Positions 1 through 15,300 of a stretch of DNA of 64,000 bases are shown piece by piece (position 1 is the first letter of the stretch; every line of letters begins with the position of its first letter). This DNA is from Alitta virens (lineage: Eukaryota > Annelida > Polychaeta > Phyllodocida > Nereididae). The notes beneath the pieces were generated by a model. That model saw only the letters and a program-made list of their open reading frames with translations, was not told the origin of the DNA and did no database searches. The position numbers were made by a program, and so were the translations under genes. The stretch spans positions 2,516,015 to 2,580,014 of the forward strand of contig OW028582.1 of assembly GCA_932294295.1 (NCBI GenBank). The letters are read 5' to 3'.

Positions 1-82
1 TAACTGATAAGAACGTATAACTATGATAAGAACGGATAACTATGATAACTATGATAACTATGATAACTATGATAACTATGAA
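1..82. repeat. 9-bp tandem repeat (TAACTATGA)n
   Basis: Imperfect then perfect copies of a 9-bp unit, TAACTATGA, at the left edge of the window. It lies upstream of the first recognised EDC4 exon, presumably in an EDC4 intron. Confidence 0.8.
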
Positions 83-120
83 TAGTTGACCTGAATTTTA
101 GGTCGTGATGGGTCACCGTT

Positions 121-330
121 CACACCATTTCCGAAAATTATCTTTTTTTATATGAGCTTAATTTACACTAGAATGATCGTCGACCGTCATCGCCAATAAA
201 ATATAAAATAATAAATTTAACGGCCTCTCAGCCAATCAGACGTCTAGAATTTTCAAAATATGAATATGCAAAATGTTGGAAAAGAGTTGTTACGCAAAAA
301 AAAAACCACCACAATCCATAGTGCGGATTG
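121..330. repeat. Dispersed repeat, MITE-like (copy 1 of 3)
   Basis: About 200 bp that resembles 30305-30515 closely and 45280-45440 more weakly. All three share an ATTTCCGAAAATTATC-like start, a block around CAGCCAATCAGACGTCT and a purine-rich end with AAGAGTTGT. No coding potential was seen. The copy at 45218-45462 is bounded by short inverted repeats, so a non-autonomous DNA transposon is the likeliest origin. Confidence 0.55.
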
Positions 331-379
331 TGACATACCTTAATTTGTTTGTTAGTTTAAATGTACTGTTTATTTTCAG

Positions 380-3300
380 ATTACTCCAAGGCGATGATGA
401 CAAGAATAGCTTCAATATTTATGGCCGAGATGTGGATGTCATCCTTAGTGCTATAAGCGATATCAATAATCCTACTGCGGGCAGCAATAAGGTAAGTGCT
501 AATGGTCTATTGGTTAAAGGGCTAATAAGCTTCTGTGGAGACCTGGGTTTGATTCCCAACCCGCACAAGAAATATCAGAGTAATTTGTAAGAATTAGTGC
601 AAGTTATTGGCATATGATGAGGTAAACATACTTCTAATCAGCGATGGTTGTTGTGTTTCCGACAGGTCAAAACCAGCACAGCCGTGAAATATGACTGGGA
701 AAACATTTACTACTATGGCCACCTGGTGGCAGTCCACAGAGATGGGGTTCACATGGCATATGCCTTAAAAGGTTAGTGTTGTTTTAATAAAATGAGTTTC
801 AATCAATTAATGAAGTCTCCCATATCTTGTATCTTGATATCAAATTATTGCTGCATTATGTGAATCAAGAAGTTGCCATATCATCAATACAGAGAACTTG
901 AAATGCTCAGTTAGCACTTTATTTGTAAATGTGAACTGTTTAATGAAATCCGAAATGAATTTTATGATAGTATATAATCTGACAATCCAAATTTTTCTGG
1001 TTTATGTTTTCAAGACAAATTTACTTATTTAATGATTAATGAACAATTGAAACAAGTAGATTTGTATTTCATGTAATTTAATTAGGAGAAATAGGTTTAC
1101 AATTATATTTCTTTATTATTTTTACACTTCGTGTTTTCATTATCCGCTTAAGCTCAATTGATTTGTAGTGACAAATAAGCCGACTTGGGCTGGATCCATA
1201 TATTGTGATTTTCTTTTTTTAGTTGTATATATTGCACTTGTCAATAAAGATTATCAAATATTTTAATTTATTCATGAAATATTGCTATGTACTACAATGT
1301 ATTTCCAGGCAAAAGTGGAGGAATTGTGAGACTGATCAATTGCAAAACAGCCGTGCGATCATTGGTCAAGGGATTTCATGGGAAGGTGCTGGATCTGAGT
1401 TTCGCTCACTTGTCGATGGTGATTTTAGGAGCTGTCGATCAAGTGGGCAACTTGTTTGTCTATGAAATCCAGGAAGACAACAAAGGAGAAATAGAGTATC
1501 CTTGTCGTTAATAATTGACATCAATAAAAGTACTATTTATAAACAGTCAACAATATAAAGAAAAACTTTTTATATGTACTGCAGATTTTTCCACTTTTCT
1601 CTAAAGTGGTATTAAACTGGAGTTCAAGTGACATGATAAGAGTCCAGCGGAGTTGTTATGATGATCAAATGAGACTCTTAGAATCTGCTTGAAAATCCAG
1701 AGAGATAGATTTTTCATACGCTTCAAAAGCTACCTGATCAGAAATTTAATGATGTTGTATATGAACATGGCATCAGAGTTCTTCATTACTTCCAAACTAT
1801 ACACAAGGTGTCGCACCAGTCCAGCATCGGCCAGACTAAAACGGATGACCAGTCTAAAAGATACAACGAACGAAAATAAATGGCAAAACTGTTAGGGCGA
1901 CATTCCCTGTTAGGTTTTTCAGAATGACTCAATTTTCTGCATATATGTTGCTGTTTAGTATTTGTTTCCTTAACTTTCTCTAGACCCGTTCTTCTTCTAC
2001 AAGTAGACCGACCAGAAGGGACGCCAGAGTCAGAATTCCATCGTCTGATTTGGTGTCCTTTCATTCCGGATGAGGATGAGAGTAGCGGATCGAACATGAG
2101 CTCAATGCCGGAAGATGCTGGGAAACTCTTGGTGCTAACACATGATGAAGTGGTGAGCGTTTATTCTGTATGGTGATAAAAATAGGACAGGGATTGCAAT
2201 AGAGTCTTTTGAAAAAGCGGGAGTGGTGGGGTAGTTGACCAGTAATTTCTTAATATCTTAATGTAGAAAAAAGAGTGGGTGGTCAAAAACCAGTGAGGGG
2301 GAGGGGTCTGAAAATTTCCTGTTCAACCCCCCCCCCCCCTTTTTTTTTGAAAATGGAACAGTCCACAGATTTCGCAGTTAGTAGTACAAATATGACCGTC
2401 AGATGATATAATGTTGATGACATTTTCAGGCTGAAATGTGGAACGTGGACATCGTCACAAATGGATACGGAAGTGGTCCGCTACAACCTGAGGAAGTCGA
2501 ACAAGGCTATCTGAAAATTGCCAGCCACACGAAGGTAATTATGTCATTATGGTGTTGAATCTATCCCGTAATAAAAATCAAAAGATTCTGTTTGTCTGGA
2601 TGACTTAAGTATTAAAATTTTGCGAAATTCTTGTGTGGTTTATTATTTATAACACAAATGTATTTTCCCACAGCCCATAGTAGATGCCTCATTCTCCCCT
2701 GATGGGACCGCCATTGCGACTGCCAGCTTGGACGGCTTTGTCAAGTTCTTCCAGGTTTATATGCAGGATCAGGCCCCTCCGAAGTATGTCATGTCGTTAT
2801 TATGTCACTGTTTAGTTTCATGTACTAAAATTGAAAAGTTTGCTGTAAAAAGGTTGATGCAATATTGAATAAAGTAACTTTTGTAATAAAAGGAAAGAAT
2901 TCAATTTGCATTAATTATAAAATTTGTTTTTTTTCTTCAGATGTCTACACGAGTGGAAGCCCCATGACGGCAAACCAGTCAGTAGTTTGTTTTTCTTAGA
3001 TGATCATAAATCGCCAAATCCAGAGTGAGTATTTTATCTTGAAAGATCTGGTTCGTAGTGATAAGTTTTGTCGATTGTAATAATTGGAAAAGACCCAAGT
3101 GCTCTCAAGATTGTAGAAGGAAGTAGGATTTCTTCATTTTTGTACATTGCAATGCCAGTGCAGTGGCGACTCCTAGTGTAATACCAGAACATAACACATA
3201 ATATTAAGAAACATCTTTACTTGCTTTATAGTGATGTAGCTGAGAAAATACCACGATTAAATAAGAACTTATAATAGAATTATGAGAAACTTCATCACAA

Positions 3301-6300
3301 ATTGTGAAATATTTCTTCTTTTTGCTCCAGGGTCCAGTTCTGGAAGTATGCCGTCACTGGTGCCGATAACAACCGAGAACTGAAAGTTTGGAGTTGTGAA
3401 ACGTGGACCTGTTTACAGACGATCCGATTCATAGCACCACCTACCAGCCAGCAATTTAGACCATGCATTAAAGCATCCGTCGATCTGTCGTCTAACTATT
3501 TACTGCTCTCTGATATTAATAGAAAGGTGAGTTTGCTTGTGTTGTCTCCTAGTTATTTGTCAGTCGAGGTAAACGAAATGTAAAATTCTGCAGCACTGTG
3601 GAAACAAAATCTTTACAGTCTCTGTGATGCAAAACTTACTTATGAATAACAACCCTTGCAATAACGATTTCTAGCCTTAGTTAAAATTGATGTTGTTGTT
3701 CCTGTCTACAAGTCGCTGCCTGATACATCTATAGTGATTTTAATTACTGGTCGAGCACCGCGACCGTCTACAGATTCCTAATTGAGCAACTCACCAACAT
3801 TTTTGCATAGCTAACACAGCCACTTTTGACCTATGGTCATTGATTCAAAGTTGCTCAAGGAAAACAAATCCAAACAATTAGGATTATTTCACGAGTTCTG
3901 TGAAGCAACCGACAGCGACATTTGAACTAGTTTGTTCGGTCAGCAATACGTTGTACGTGCCTAGCGATATCGTAAAAGTAGGACACTTCAGTTTCTAGGG
4001 ACCCTGAAGATTCGAGGGTCCCGAGCAGAGACAGGCGTTGTTCTTTACGCAGTAGAATCTTCCCATTTGATCATTCCATAAGTGATACCATGTTTGTGTA
4101 TGTGTTCATAGTAATTGAATCAGTGTGATGTAGCTCAAATTTCACTAGTTAGCGTATGCATGTCATGTTATCTTGTAGCAACTTAGTAAGGTTCTAAACA
4201 ATATATATTATGGAACAAATAAATTATGGAAATAATGTCGTGACGACGCATGAATGATGCTTTGCAGGTGCTGTGCATCATGGACATTAATCAAGATGCT
4301 GATGCAGGAAAAGCCAACTTCACGACCATCTCGGAATTCCTGCTCACTCAACCATGCCTGAGTTTTTCCATCGTGAATGCAGGACGACATCGCTTCAAGA
4401 ACGGGATGGCTGATTCTAGTGATATCGGAGGAATGACCACTGGTTAGTCTTGTTGCGAAGCCTCTATGCGCTAAAACTCTATTGAAATCTTTTGATTCTA
4501 TTGGTTTTTGACAAAATACCCATTGTGTACCTCTAATTCTTATCATTGCCAATTTATGATTCATTGCTAATTAATGATCATTGCATGATATTACCATTAA
4601 ATTGTGCATTGCCATTTAATTATTTGTTGTAATTTGATGATTCATTGTTAGATCAATGATTCTTTGCCATTTATGATTCATTGCCATTTAATATCAGCAT
4701 TTAATACTATTTAATGATTCATTGCCACTTAATGATTCATAGTCATTTAACTATTCGTTGCCATTAAATGATTCAGTGCCATTTAATGATTCCTTGTTTC
4801 ATTTCCATATAATTGCCATTAAATGATTTATGCAAAGTAAAGCCATTCAATGATTCACCACCAATTAATGATTCCTTGCCAATTAATGATTCCTTGCCAA
4901 TATAATGATTCATTGCCGTTTAATTTTAGGTGAAATTGATAATGAGGATGAGGAAGAAGTTCCTCGGGAGGCGAACGGACCGGATATCGGGGTGCGGATC
5001 AAGGTCTATTCTGTCCACACAAGGTAAGAGTTTCTAATGAACTTCTGCAGATATCTTTTCAGGTACGTGTGTTTTATTTCTTACAACTTAAATGTTTCTG
5101 AAGCCGTTAATATGATTATTTTTGGCTTTTTTTTTTGTGAACAGAGCGTTGCAAGAACTTCGGATAAGGTATCAGGAAGAGGCTTCGTTGTCACGGCTAC
5201 CGGCTTTGTCACATACATCTTCAACGGGAGATGGTGAGTTTGATTTTGCGCAATTGCTTTTCATAAATGTCATACACTGTATGATACATCATATCGTTCA
5301 GTGTAGTCGAGCAAATCATTCATTCCGGCTATATATATATATACTCAAGAAAAGACCTAATGGTATCGGAAAGAAAGTTAGGTTGAACACTGCCGGGCGT
5401 CGTATTGATACGTAAAGGAATGATTGGTGTGCTAAGAAGAGGAAAGTCACAAATCCTTGATTTAGGAATTTGTTCACCTTCACCTTCCCTGAATGTCAGT
5501 GTGCTTGATACAAAGAAATCCATTTGTTATTATTAGTTGGTTTGAGGTCTCTATATAGAGTTGTGAGCCGTAATTCCGTCGGATCTTAATTCTGCTATTT
5601 GCAGTGTTATAATATGACAAGCAAGTTACATGTTGTTGATTGTCTGGTCAAAAATGAAATTTCTCTGAGACACTTTCAGTGTACCAAAAAGTGTACAAAT
5701 TCACGTAGGAATGACCTCGCAAAATTTTAATTTCTTTTTTTTTAAGGCTATACTTTATAAGTTAATGTCTTTCATTATATAGGCTTGAGAGACGGTCTCT
5801 CTGACATAACTCTTGACACGACGGGAGCTTCAGAAGGAGACCGCATTATGGGGGCTGCTTCTGCGTCTGGTGACGTTAGTGGCAGCGAATCATCTCACTC
5901 CAAATCTAAAGATCTTGTTGATGACTTTGGAGCAAGCGAAAAATCCATTTCTAGCGCTGCCGCAAGTAATCACTCGGGTGCGAGTGATGGTCTGTCTCGG
6001 AGAGAGGCACCTCTAATTAATAGCGGTTGCTCAGACCCCAGTGAGTTGTCTTATCATAGCAGTAACCATGACGATCAGCCATTGCTGCAGACCCCGGATG
6101 ATTTTGCTAGTCCTAGGTAAGTGGCTTCTTGGTTTGTTATTATGAATTTTTGCAGATTATCGGGTTGTGCAGAAGTGTTCACGAAGTCAGCTGTTCTCGA
6201 CCATTGAATTCAGTAATAGAGGACTTTCACGTATGCCTTGATGCACTAGCTTCATAGGTGGCGCCACCAATATGAGGGGCACGTGCTGTGATGTCACAGG

Positions 6301-9300
6301 TCTGTTGTCTGTTGACAATACGTGATGTCACCATAGCCTAATTATTGATGACATTATCTAGTATTGTGCATTGGGGACGTCATGTATTTGTATTTGCCCT
6401 GATTGCCCCTTGGTGTGCATAATTTTACCTCCTCCGCTGGAGAGCAATCTCATGACGGCACCATTGTGAAAGTCCTCCATTTGCTGTCAATTGGCCAGTC
6501 CTAGTTTGATATAAATTTCAGTATGATGAAAACTATAATGATAAGTTGAACTGTTGGTAATTTTGCGTTTGACCTCTGACCAACACTGTTATTGGATAGA
6601 TTTCTTTTATTTTTATTTTTGTGTAATTTTTGTTTTTCAGAAGTGAAACTAGTCTTACCACAAGACCCATGGCAGAGCAAGGCAGTGTTCTCAGCAGCGC
6701 TTCCAGCAGTTTTACTCAAGTAATTGTTTGGTCTCTTTGAAATAATGAACATAGATCTTACGTGCAATATATCCTAATTTCCATAAGCACATAATTCGTC
6801 ATCTTCCCTGGGTAAGTGCACTAACCCCGCACAGCTTGCTGCATTGCCTTGCCGTATCCACGGCAATGCCGTGGTTTATTCGCTGTAGTCTGTAGCGGTT
6901 AATACGCCCATGATGATGTAGGTCAGCCATAGTCCTGGAACACGTGTGTTGCTGAACTAGGTCAGCCAATGCCAGTGACGCACCAGCGTTCAAAAGACTC
7001 AACCGTCATTGCAGGCCACGTTGCTGCGCTAAACATAGATTCATTTCGTAAACACTGACACTGATTTGGCGCTCCACATATCCTTGTGACCAATTAAACT
7101 GGATATGCACACACCAGCTCATCAAGCCCATTTCCAGCAAAGGAACACGCCGTAGCCGTGCGGAGGAGTGAGGCTTGCTTTAGGAAGATGATAATTTGTA
7201 GTCGTTGCTGCATGTTGTCTGATGTGATTCATCATTATCACAATGTATATGAAATGTTGGAATCAAATCAAACTTATTTCCATATATATCATCGTTAGTT
7301 CATATTCCGGACTGCTCTGATGAGCCAGTTAGTAGTTTAATTTTAGAATTAAGCAACTCATGTATTCATTTTGTAGGTGACTGCAACGGATGTAGAGTCG
7401 CGAGCGACTCCCCATGGATCTGTTTCCGCACAAGCGCTCATCTCACCTGGATCCTCCGTCACGGTCACTCCCACCTCATCCAGAGATCTTTCAGGTATTT
7501 AATTTGTCTTGACTAAACTCCTGTCACTGATCAAAAGTTCTTAGGTGTATGCGTGTAGTAGTTTAGTTTATTCAAATTTATATAGCGCACTTAGAAATAA
7601 CAATTGAACTATAAAATGGATATTTGTAAAAGAATATGGAAAAAAAGATGTGAAGTGTACGAGCTAAATATGCTCAGTCACTAAGAGAACTTTTGAACGT
7701 ATACATTACGGACTTCTGAATGATTAAGCAGCTACAATGGCGAGTAACTTCGGTACTCGCACTTATTCATCCTGACATTTTCAGGTTTTTTTTTTCTGAT
7801 CAATCACATCCCTGATATTCACTCTTATAAGATCAGATAACAAAGAATAAACACTTAATTATCCAAGAAAATGAAATTTATATTTTTGGAATCTAATTCA
7901 TTCATTCCAGGTGCATCTGCCTCCTTGGACACACCCACCTCCTTGCCCCTCCCTCCCGTCACCCCCAACGAGGAAAAGGCGTTAGCTACTCCCAAGTTCA
8001 ATGCTCAAGATTTGTCCGATACCCCAGAGAGACGCGGATTCCCATCGGCTCCTAATTTGTCATCCTCACCAGATACCAAGAGTGGCATGCCAGCGCCCCC
8101 TAGGCAGATACTTCAACGGAGCCCACGGAACAGAAATGATGCGGATGACATTTATTCTACCAACAGGTCAGTTTTAATTTTTTATGCGTGTATTTAACTC
8201 TTCAAAATGCTTGTAAATTTTGGGGACTTTATTAAGGTAAAGCAAGGATGTAATTATCACGAAAACAATTTTGTTTGGTTGCATTTTAAAGATGCGCAGT
8301 TAGTACAGAATTTAGTTGTTTTTTTAGCCTTTCCACATATTGTGGTTTTGGAGAAAGCCTCTCACTGTAATTATAATCCCATTATCTTTGATATTCTTTG
8401 ATATGCAGAAATCCAGCTGCTGATTTTTTCTTGCCGCATTACTCTCACTTGACTGTTGACCAAATACGCCTTCTGGCATTCAAAAAATATATTAAACAAT
8501 GTTGGGAAATCATTACTGTATGCTCAAGTTGTTGGCAAATAAATTAAATTCATTCAAAAATTTCAATCTACTTCACACACTGCAATGGAAGTATTTCAAT
8601 ATTGTCTTGAAAGTACAGATCTCACTGTAGTACTAGTAGAATCTTTATTAACAAATTGTTTAACAACTGTCTTATCGTTTGCAGGAGAGCTACATTACAA
8701 AGTACAGGCAGTTCCAGCTCGGCCAGTCTCGAGATCAGCGAAATTCTAGAAGGAAAGAAACCAGAATCTGTGCATTTGTATGAAGAAACGGGTCAGTGTG
8801 ATTTGTATTTGCTGAACTCATTTTCTGGCAAATGTCTCTGGCAAACGTCAAACTAAACTCTTTCTATTCTAATTAGATGAATTGTCAGTTCACCATGCAT
8901 CACACTCGTATCATGAAATGCAATTTAAAGCTTTTGTATTAACTCTGGCCGGAGTGGAGAGCTTATATTCTCACTACGATTTTCATGATGATGTCACCTT
9001 TCATGCCAAAATCCGCGATCGGTTTCAAGATGAAAACGGAAGTTAGCAGCACTGTATCACTTTGTCGCTTTAGTTTGTAGCTAGATATTGCTGTAATACA
9101 GCTTGTTAAAGTTTTTGGGCTTGATTCATCGCTTCATTATCGTACAAATGAGCATATTTCACCCACTACGCAGTTTGACTTGAATCCGCGGATACGGTTC
9201 TTGACCCTAGAGTGGCCACTTGGTTGAATCTGTTCCTGCTGCCATGGCAGAGCTCTGCACATCCCATATATGTGCATTCTAGTTGTAATCAATAGGAGTG

Positions 9301-12300
9301 GATTTTTGTGATAAAATATATCAAAGCTTTATATTTACTGACATAAATGGTGGTGACAGAGTGTATGCAAAATGTGTGGTATACCTGCAAATCAATTGTC
9401 AGCAGCATCACTACAATGGAAATATTTCAATTATGTCTCGAAAGTGCAAATCTCGTTGTAGTTGAATCTTTATTCTTTGTTGACTCATTCACCTGCTGCT
9501 GTGGTGTTCAGTAACGGACGCTGAAGTTATGGCCGTAAATAGACTTGGCGGTGTTAATAACGACGATCAGGGGCAGATCCAAAACATTTCGACTTACAAA
9601 AATGATAGATATTTCCATCATCTAAAGGTATTATGCATCAGAATGCTTTGGATCCTCCCCTGATCGTCGCTATTAATGCCGGCAAGTCTATTGACGGCGC
9701 AAAATTCACTGGCGGATAATGTACATGTTTTGGTAATTTATAGACGTTGAAGTACAGTGTTCTGAACTGTTATCAACCACAGATGACGAAGCAGCTAGTG
9801 TCAAGGAGAAAGACCAGTTAATTGAAGAGCCAGAGGAGGAGGCCCAATCAGTCTATGGCTCCGGAGGAAAATGGCCGCTGGCTCCTGCTGTCGAACAGGT
9901 CAACAAAGAGGCTCAGAGGTTGGCGTCCCAAGCCATCCAGAGAGCGGCCGAAATGCACATGAAGCAGGCTGAGTATGTTCCTTTAAAGTTCGACTGTATA
10001 ACCTCATCTTTCGATGACCTCTCTGATATCTTATAGAGACCCTTTTAAGACCGCCTCAATCTTGAGGCCATTTTAGTTAATTATATATTAGTATTTTCTG
10101 AGGTTAAAAAAAATAAAATTTCCTACTTTACTGACGAGTTTTTTTAATGTATTTAATGTTACCCGCAACTGAGATATTTTAATGACTGGCCTTACAGTGT
10201 TCCAGTTAGGTCATTCGAGTCCCCATGCCCGATTTTGTCAGCACCATGTGCGAAATTAACTGAAGACTTTTTTCTTTTCAACCAGCTGGATGCCCTTTAT
10301 GAGTATTTGGGTGCCCCAATATCCTTGTGCGCCATGCCCAATTCAAATGGTGGTCTCATAACCTAACCCAAACACTGTCCTGAATGTAACATAGTTTCAT
10401 GTTTGTTGTAATGAAATTTAAATGACTTGTTTAATCCTAGTTTGGAACAGGACGAGGAAGGAGGAGAACAAGAAGAAGATGACGTCCACATTGAGGATGA
10501 AAAGGAAGATCTTGACAATCCACAAGGTGTCGCTCCGGTTGCCACCAGTTCTCAACTCAGGTAGGTGGCAGTAGTGTAGCTAGAATAGATCACAGAGAAC
10601 TAACTAGAGGAGTCAGTCACAATGTTGGACCCGCTCTGGATGCTGGGAAATGGGGCATAATATTGATTTAGTTCAACAGAGAACAGTTGCCAATAATTAC
10701 AAGACATCTATTGTGACATCATCGGCCATCATAGCTGGTGATCTTGTAAATGTAAATGGGTTTTCTGTCTGCCATCTCGATGTATATCGAGCTCTGCTGA
10801 CATCACGATTTACACCCTTGACAGGCCTGTTCAAACAGACGTCTTTCTCAACTCCCCGGGGAGTATACGCAGCTGCTTTCCCCATAATTCCATGCGAGTA
10901 CAATTGAAAGAGTGACTTTTCTAATTGGGTATTCTGTGAATAGATTTAGTCTTTCGTGTGATTGGTGTGGTGTGGTACTGCTATGCTTATGTAGCTTTCG
11001 GCAATCTGCACTGTAGTTAGATCCAGAAAAACGTATGAAAAACTTTTGAAATTTGAGTTACCTGGTATTTCATGTTGTTGGAAATGATAAAATGAATATG
11101 CTTGTCAATTTTCAGCCAAAATAGTAAGCCTTAATCATAAATTGTTATCAATTCTATTTTGGAATATGTAGAACTACATTTAATGTGAAAGGCTAACTAT
11201 TCAGTTGCACCATGCTAAAATACATATTTTTTATGCAAAAAATGCGGAAAACATACAATTTAACACATTAAACTTCCAATGCCCTTGAGGGACCTTCAGA
11301 TTTCAATATTTTTGGCCGAAAATTGACATGCATATTAATTTAACATTTCTAACAAAATGAAATACCGGGTACCTCCAATTAAAAAAGTCTTTCATAAGGG
11401 AGGCACGTCTTAGATCTAAAGTGTATATACCTTCCGCTATCTCACGTCTCTATTTTTCGTTACTCCTCTGTGTTTGCTATCGCAGTTTGGTGGAAGATGA
11501 TGAAGATGATGATATTGCTATGAGACAAGACTTCTTTGATACAGAGAGAAACGTGCATGCTCGAAGGTAGGATGCTGGTACTATAGCATTTCGCAATAGA
11601 GATGAGCGCTGGGCGGGTTTTGACCTGCAGGTTTTAGCGGGGCGCGGGGCAGGTTTTAGCGGGGTGGGTCAACCTATCATGTGGACTTGCGGGCAGTGTG
11701 GGTTGCGGGTAGTGTTCATAAAGTGCCGGGTGTGTGCGGGTCGAACACAAGGGTGAACATATGCGGGGTTGGGCGGGTGCGGATAACCTTGCAGTTATGT
11801 TGCGGGTTCATTAGTTGAGGTTCATCATTTTTCGTATATTTTGCATGACAGTATCTATGTATCTTTGTATAATTTCCACCTTTCTTTTGAAAAAATTATG
11901 TTAGCTTGCTCAGAACGTTCAGTAGTGCATTAGCACAATTGACCCGCATCATTTTATTTCTGTAGATTCAGATTCATTTATTATGCCCACTATTATTACA
12001 AAAACATCTTTAAAAAATACAGAGATTTTCATTACAAAAAATATTGAGCAGGGTGACTCCTCTAAGATGATCATGTCATCGCTGCCGAGGGGCCACCCAC
12101 AAACCAACACTAAAATTACAATGATGTCAGCGCCTGGAGTCCATGTTCACAATAAAATATATGGAGTGTTATTACCAAAAAATATAGCTTTCTTAAATTA
12201 ACTAAATAAGTATAATTATACAATAAAGACACTACAAGTTATGACACACAAAACAGTCTGAAATGTTACATTGGCTTAAATAACTATCAATAATCTTTTT

Positions 12301-15300
12301 CTTAATGTAAATTTTAAAACTATATATTGAGTGAGTATAAAGTTTGTCCTGAATATCAATTGGCATATTATGAAAATGAATAGGGAACCTGTAGCTTATA
12401 GATTGTCTCTGTTTCATTGCGTCTCTGCGTTTGATCAAAGGGTGCCAGACTGTCTACACATACTCATTGCATTGTCTTCAGTTAGTTTAAAGAGCAATTA
12501 ACATGACTCTTTTGTGTCAAAAACCTTTAATTTCGTTTAAAACACTTATTTTGATTTGATTTTATTCGACCTCAAAATTGAGAGGTAAAATATACACAAA
12601 ATCTTGCTATATAAGCATAACATCCAGGGAAATATCATAAGTAAAGCTAAAATTGAGATAAAACGCTGCTCTGCACAATTAAACGATCATGACTAGTAAA
12701 CAAAGAATATATAACGCTGTCCACCGTGCCACATTGAGGTCTGAGCTTATATATAATATCTTTATGACAATTGCTGTGTAGTAGAAATTAACTGTTATGC
12801 TGTAAATAACTTAAAAAACTAAGACAAACATTTTCTACCATTAAGTTTTCTACCAGTGTCTTAAACGCAAGTGCACACATAATATAATTTTTTATTTATT
12901 TTTAACTGTGTTCTGAAAGCTCGTTTCACACGATCATATCTCTGATTGTATTCTACTTCAGAATAATTTCATGTGATATAAATGTGGGTTTATGCGGGCC
13001 TACATTAGTAAGACTGCGGGGCGAGGTCGACTAAACTGCCAGGCTCTGCGAGGCCGGTTGGACATAAACCTGTGATGCGGAGCGAGTGCGGGTCAAAAAA
13101 TCAAATCAACTGCAGTGTGGGGCAGGCTGTGGGCTAAGGCCTTATGAGGCAGGGCGGGTGCGGGTGTGGGCATCAATTCTCAGACAGTGTTCATCTCTAT
13201 TTCGATATGCTTTGGTGATGGGTGGTGTAATTCTTTCCTTTCCTCTTGCTTGTCTGCATTTTCAAACTGTATTATAACGTAATGTGTTGCGCCACGGAAG
13301 TTTTTTTTGCTGGAAGAGTAACGCAAATGTGGGTTATCATTTTTGAGAAAACTCGTATTTCCCCCATGGAAATATTAATTACCCGCACATTATTACAAAC
13401 ATGCAATAATATATATTTATGTTCTGAAATTTGTTATAATAGGTTTGACTTGGTTTCTGTTTATAGTGGTCATATTCTTGCATTCCGTTATTGTTTTATT
13501 GGTTTCTCAAAGAAGAATACCATCATTTTCGGACGTACAGCTGTACGTGTAGTTTATAAACTAGTGATAACCCGCATACTTTTAAATTTCAGAGAGCAGT
13601 CCGCATATTATCAGGATATGTCCGCATTTAAAGAGGTAAGTACAATCAACACCTCGATTAGCCACTAATTATGCGACTGAATATTGACTTATTCCCATGA
13701 GAAGAGTATTAATTTGTGACTTTTATTTATTTTATTTTTAGCTCCAAATATCGATATCACAAATGGTTGGCTTGCTCAGGAATCAACAGGCAGAAATCGC
13801 TGATTTACGAGAAGAGTTAAATGCCCAGAGACAGAGTACTGGCATTATCCAGGGACTGCAGGTAAATAAGATCATTTAATATTAGGGTATTAGGGCTGTT
13901 CCATTTGAAAAAGAGGGGGGGAGGGGTGGAACTGAAGATTTTCTTAATATTTTAGTGTAGGATAAAGCGGGAGTCTGTCAAAAACCAGATATCGGGGATG
14001 GGGGCCCCCGGGGGGATCTAAACAATTTCAGGTCCCCCCCCCCCCTCTTTTTTAAATGGAACAGCCCTTACAGAAGATTCCGTAGGCTTGAAAACTCCAG
14101 AGGATTTCATACACATTAATGCAGGACTCTCATTGGCTGAGGGACTCTCTTTAATAGCCAATGGGAGTCCTGGATCCACAAGACGTCTTCTGTGGAGTTT
14201 AGTTTCCATTTTCCAAGTCTATGAAATTTGCTGTAAGTGTAATTTACCGTGTTGCTTTGAATTGCTGTGGTACTATATTTGCTTTATTATTATTTTTTAT
14301 ATTTGCTTTTTTTTTTTTTTTTTTAATTGCTGTGGTACTATATTTTACTTTATTATTTTCTTTTGACAGGTTCAGTTGGACAGTTTAGAAACTATCCTCG
14401 AAAACAAAGTGTACGGAGCACTCACGGAACATTCTCACCGAACAGAAAGTATCCTTTAAACGATTGTTGCTGATGGATTGAAGAGATGTTCTCTTTGTTA
14501 AAGGCTGGAGTCTTGTCATAAGTTCTATAGCAAGTGACAGAAAGTATAAGTTATTTAAGAGGCGTCTGTCGATAAGGAACTCATCATTACGTCTGCCTCT
14601 GGTAGCTTGTCATGTAAGCTGACTATTAGAGCTTCAGACCAGTAGCATTGATACAATACAACACAATAGAATTTAAAACAACAAAAAAAAATTTACCTCA
14701 ATACAATGCAATATAATACAATAAAACTCAATATGATATGATACAACACAATGAAACACAATACACCTCAATACAACTCAATATAATACAATACACCTCA
14801 GTACAATATAATACAATACACCTCAATATAATACAACACAATACACCTCAATACAATACAATATAATACAACTCAATACAATATAATATAATACAATACA
14901 GCTCAATATAACACGATGCAATACAACTCAATACAATATATTACAATACAATTCAATACAATACAATGCAATACAGAGAATTGAACCCAGGTCCTGGAGA
15001 GTATCTGATCATCACTTTTACCGTTCGTCCATGCTGCGACTTTTTCAGAGTTTTTCTTCGTCGATAAACGCGTCTATCAGACATATCGTGTGATCCTTAA
15101 TTATATTTCAGCTAATCTTTTGCACAAAGTCTTGCAGGAACGTGAATCTCAAGAAAGACAAAAGCAAGATCGACTCCTCCACACCGTGTCGCAAACGATG
15201 GACAAGACGCTCGCCAATCGCTTGGAGAAGACCGTGCGGGAGGAAATCCGAAATACTCTTTTGCCAAGTAAGAAAAAAAGACTACCCCCTGTAGAGAATT

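Noticed and set aside
13246..13668. 140-codon frame in EDC4 intron 19
   Set aside because: It only overlaps the genuine 43-bp exon 20 at its end; the rest is intron.
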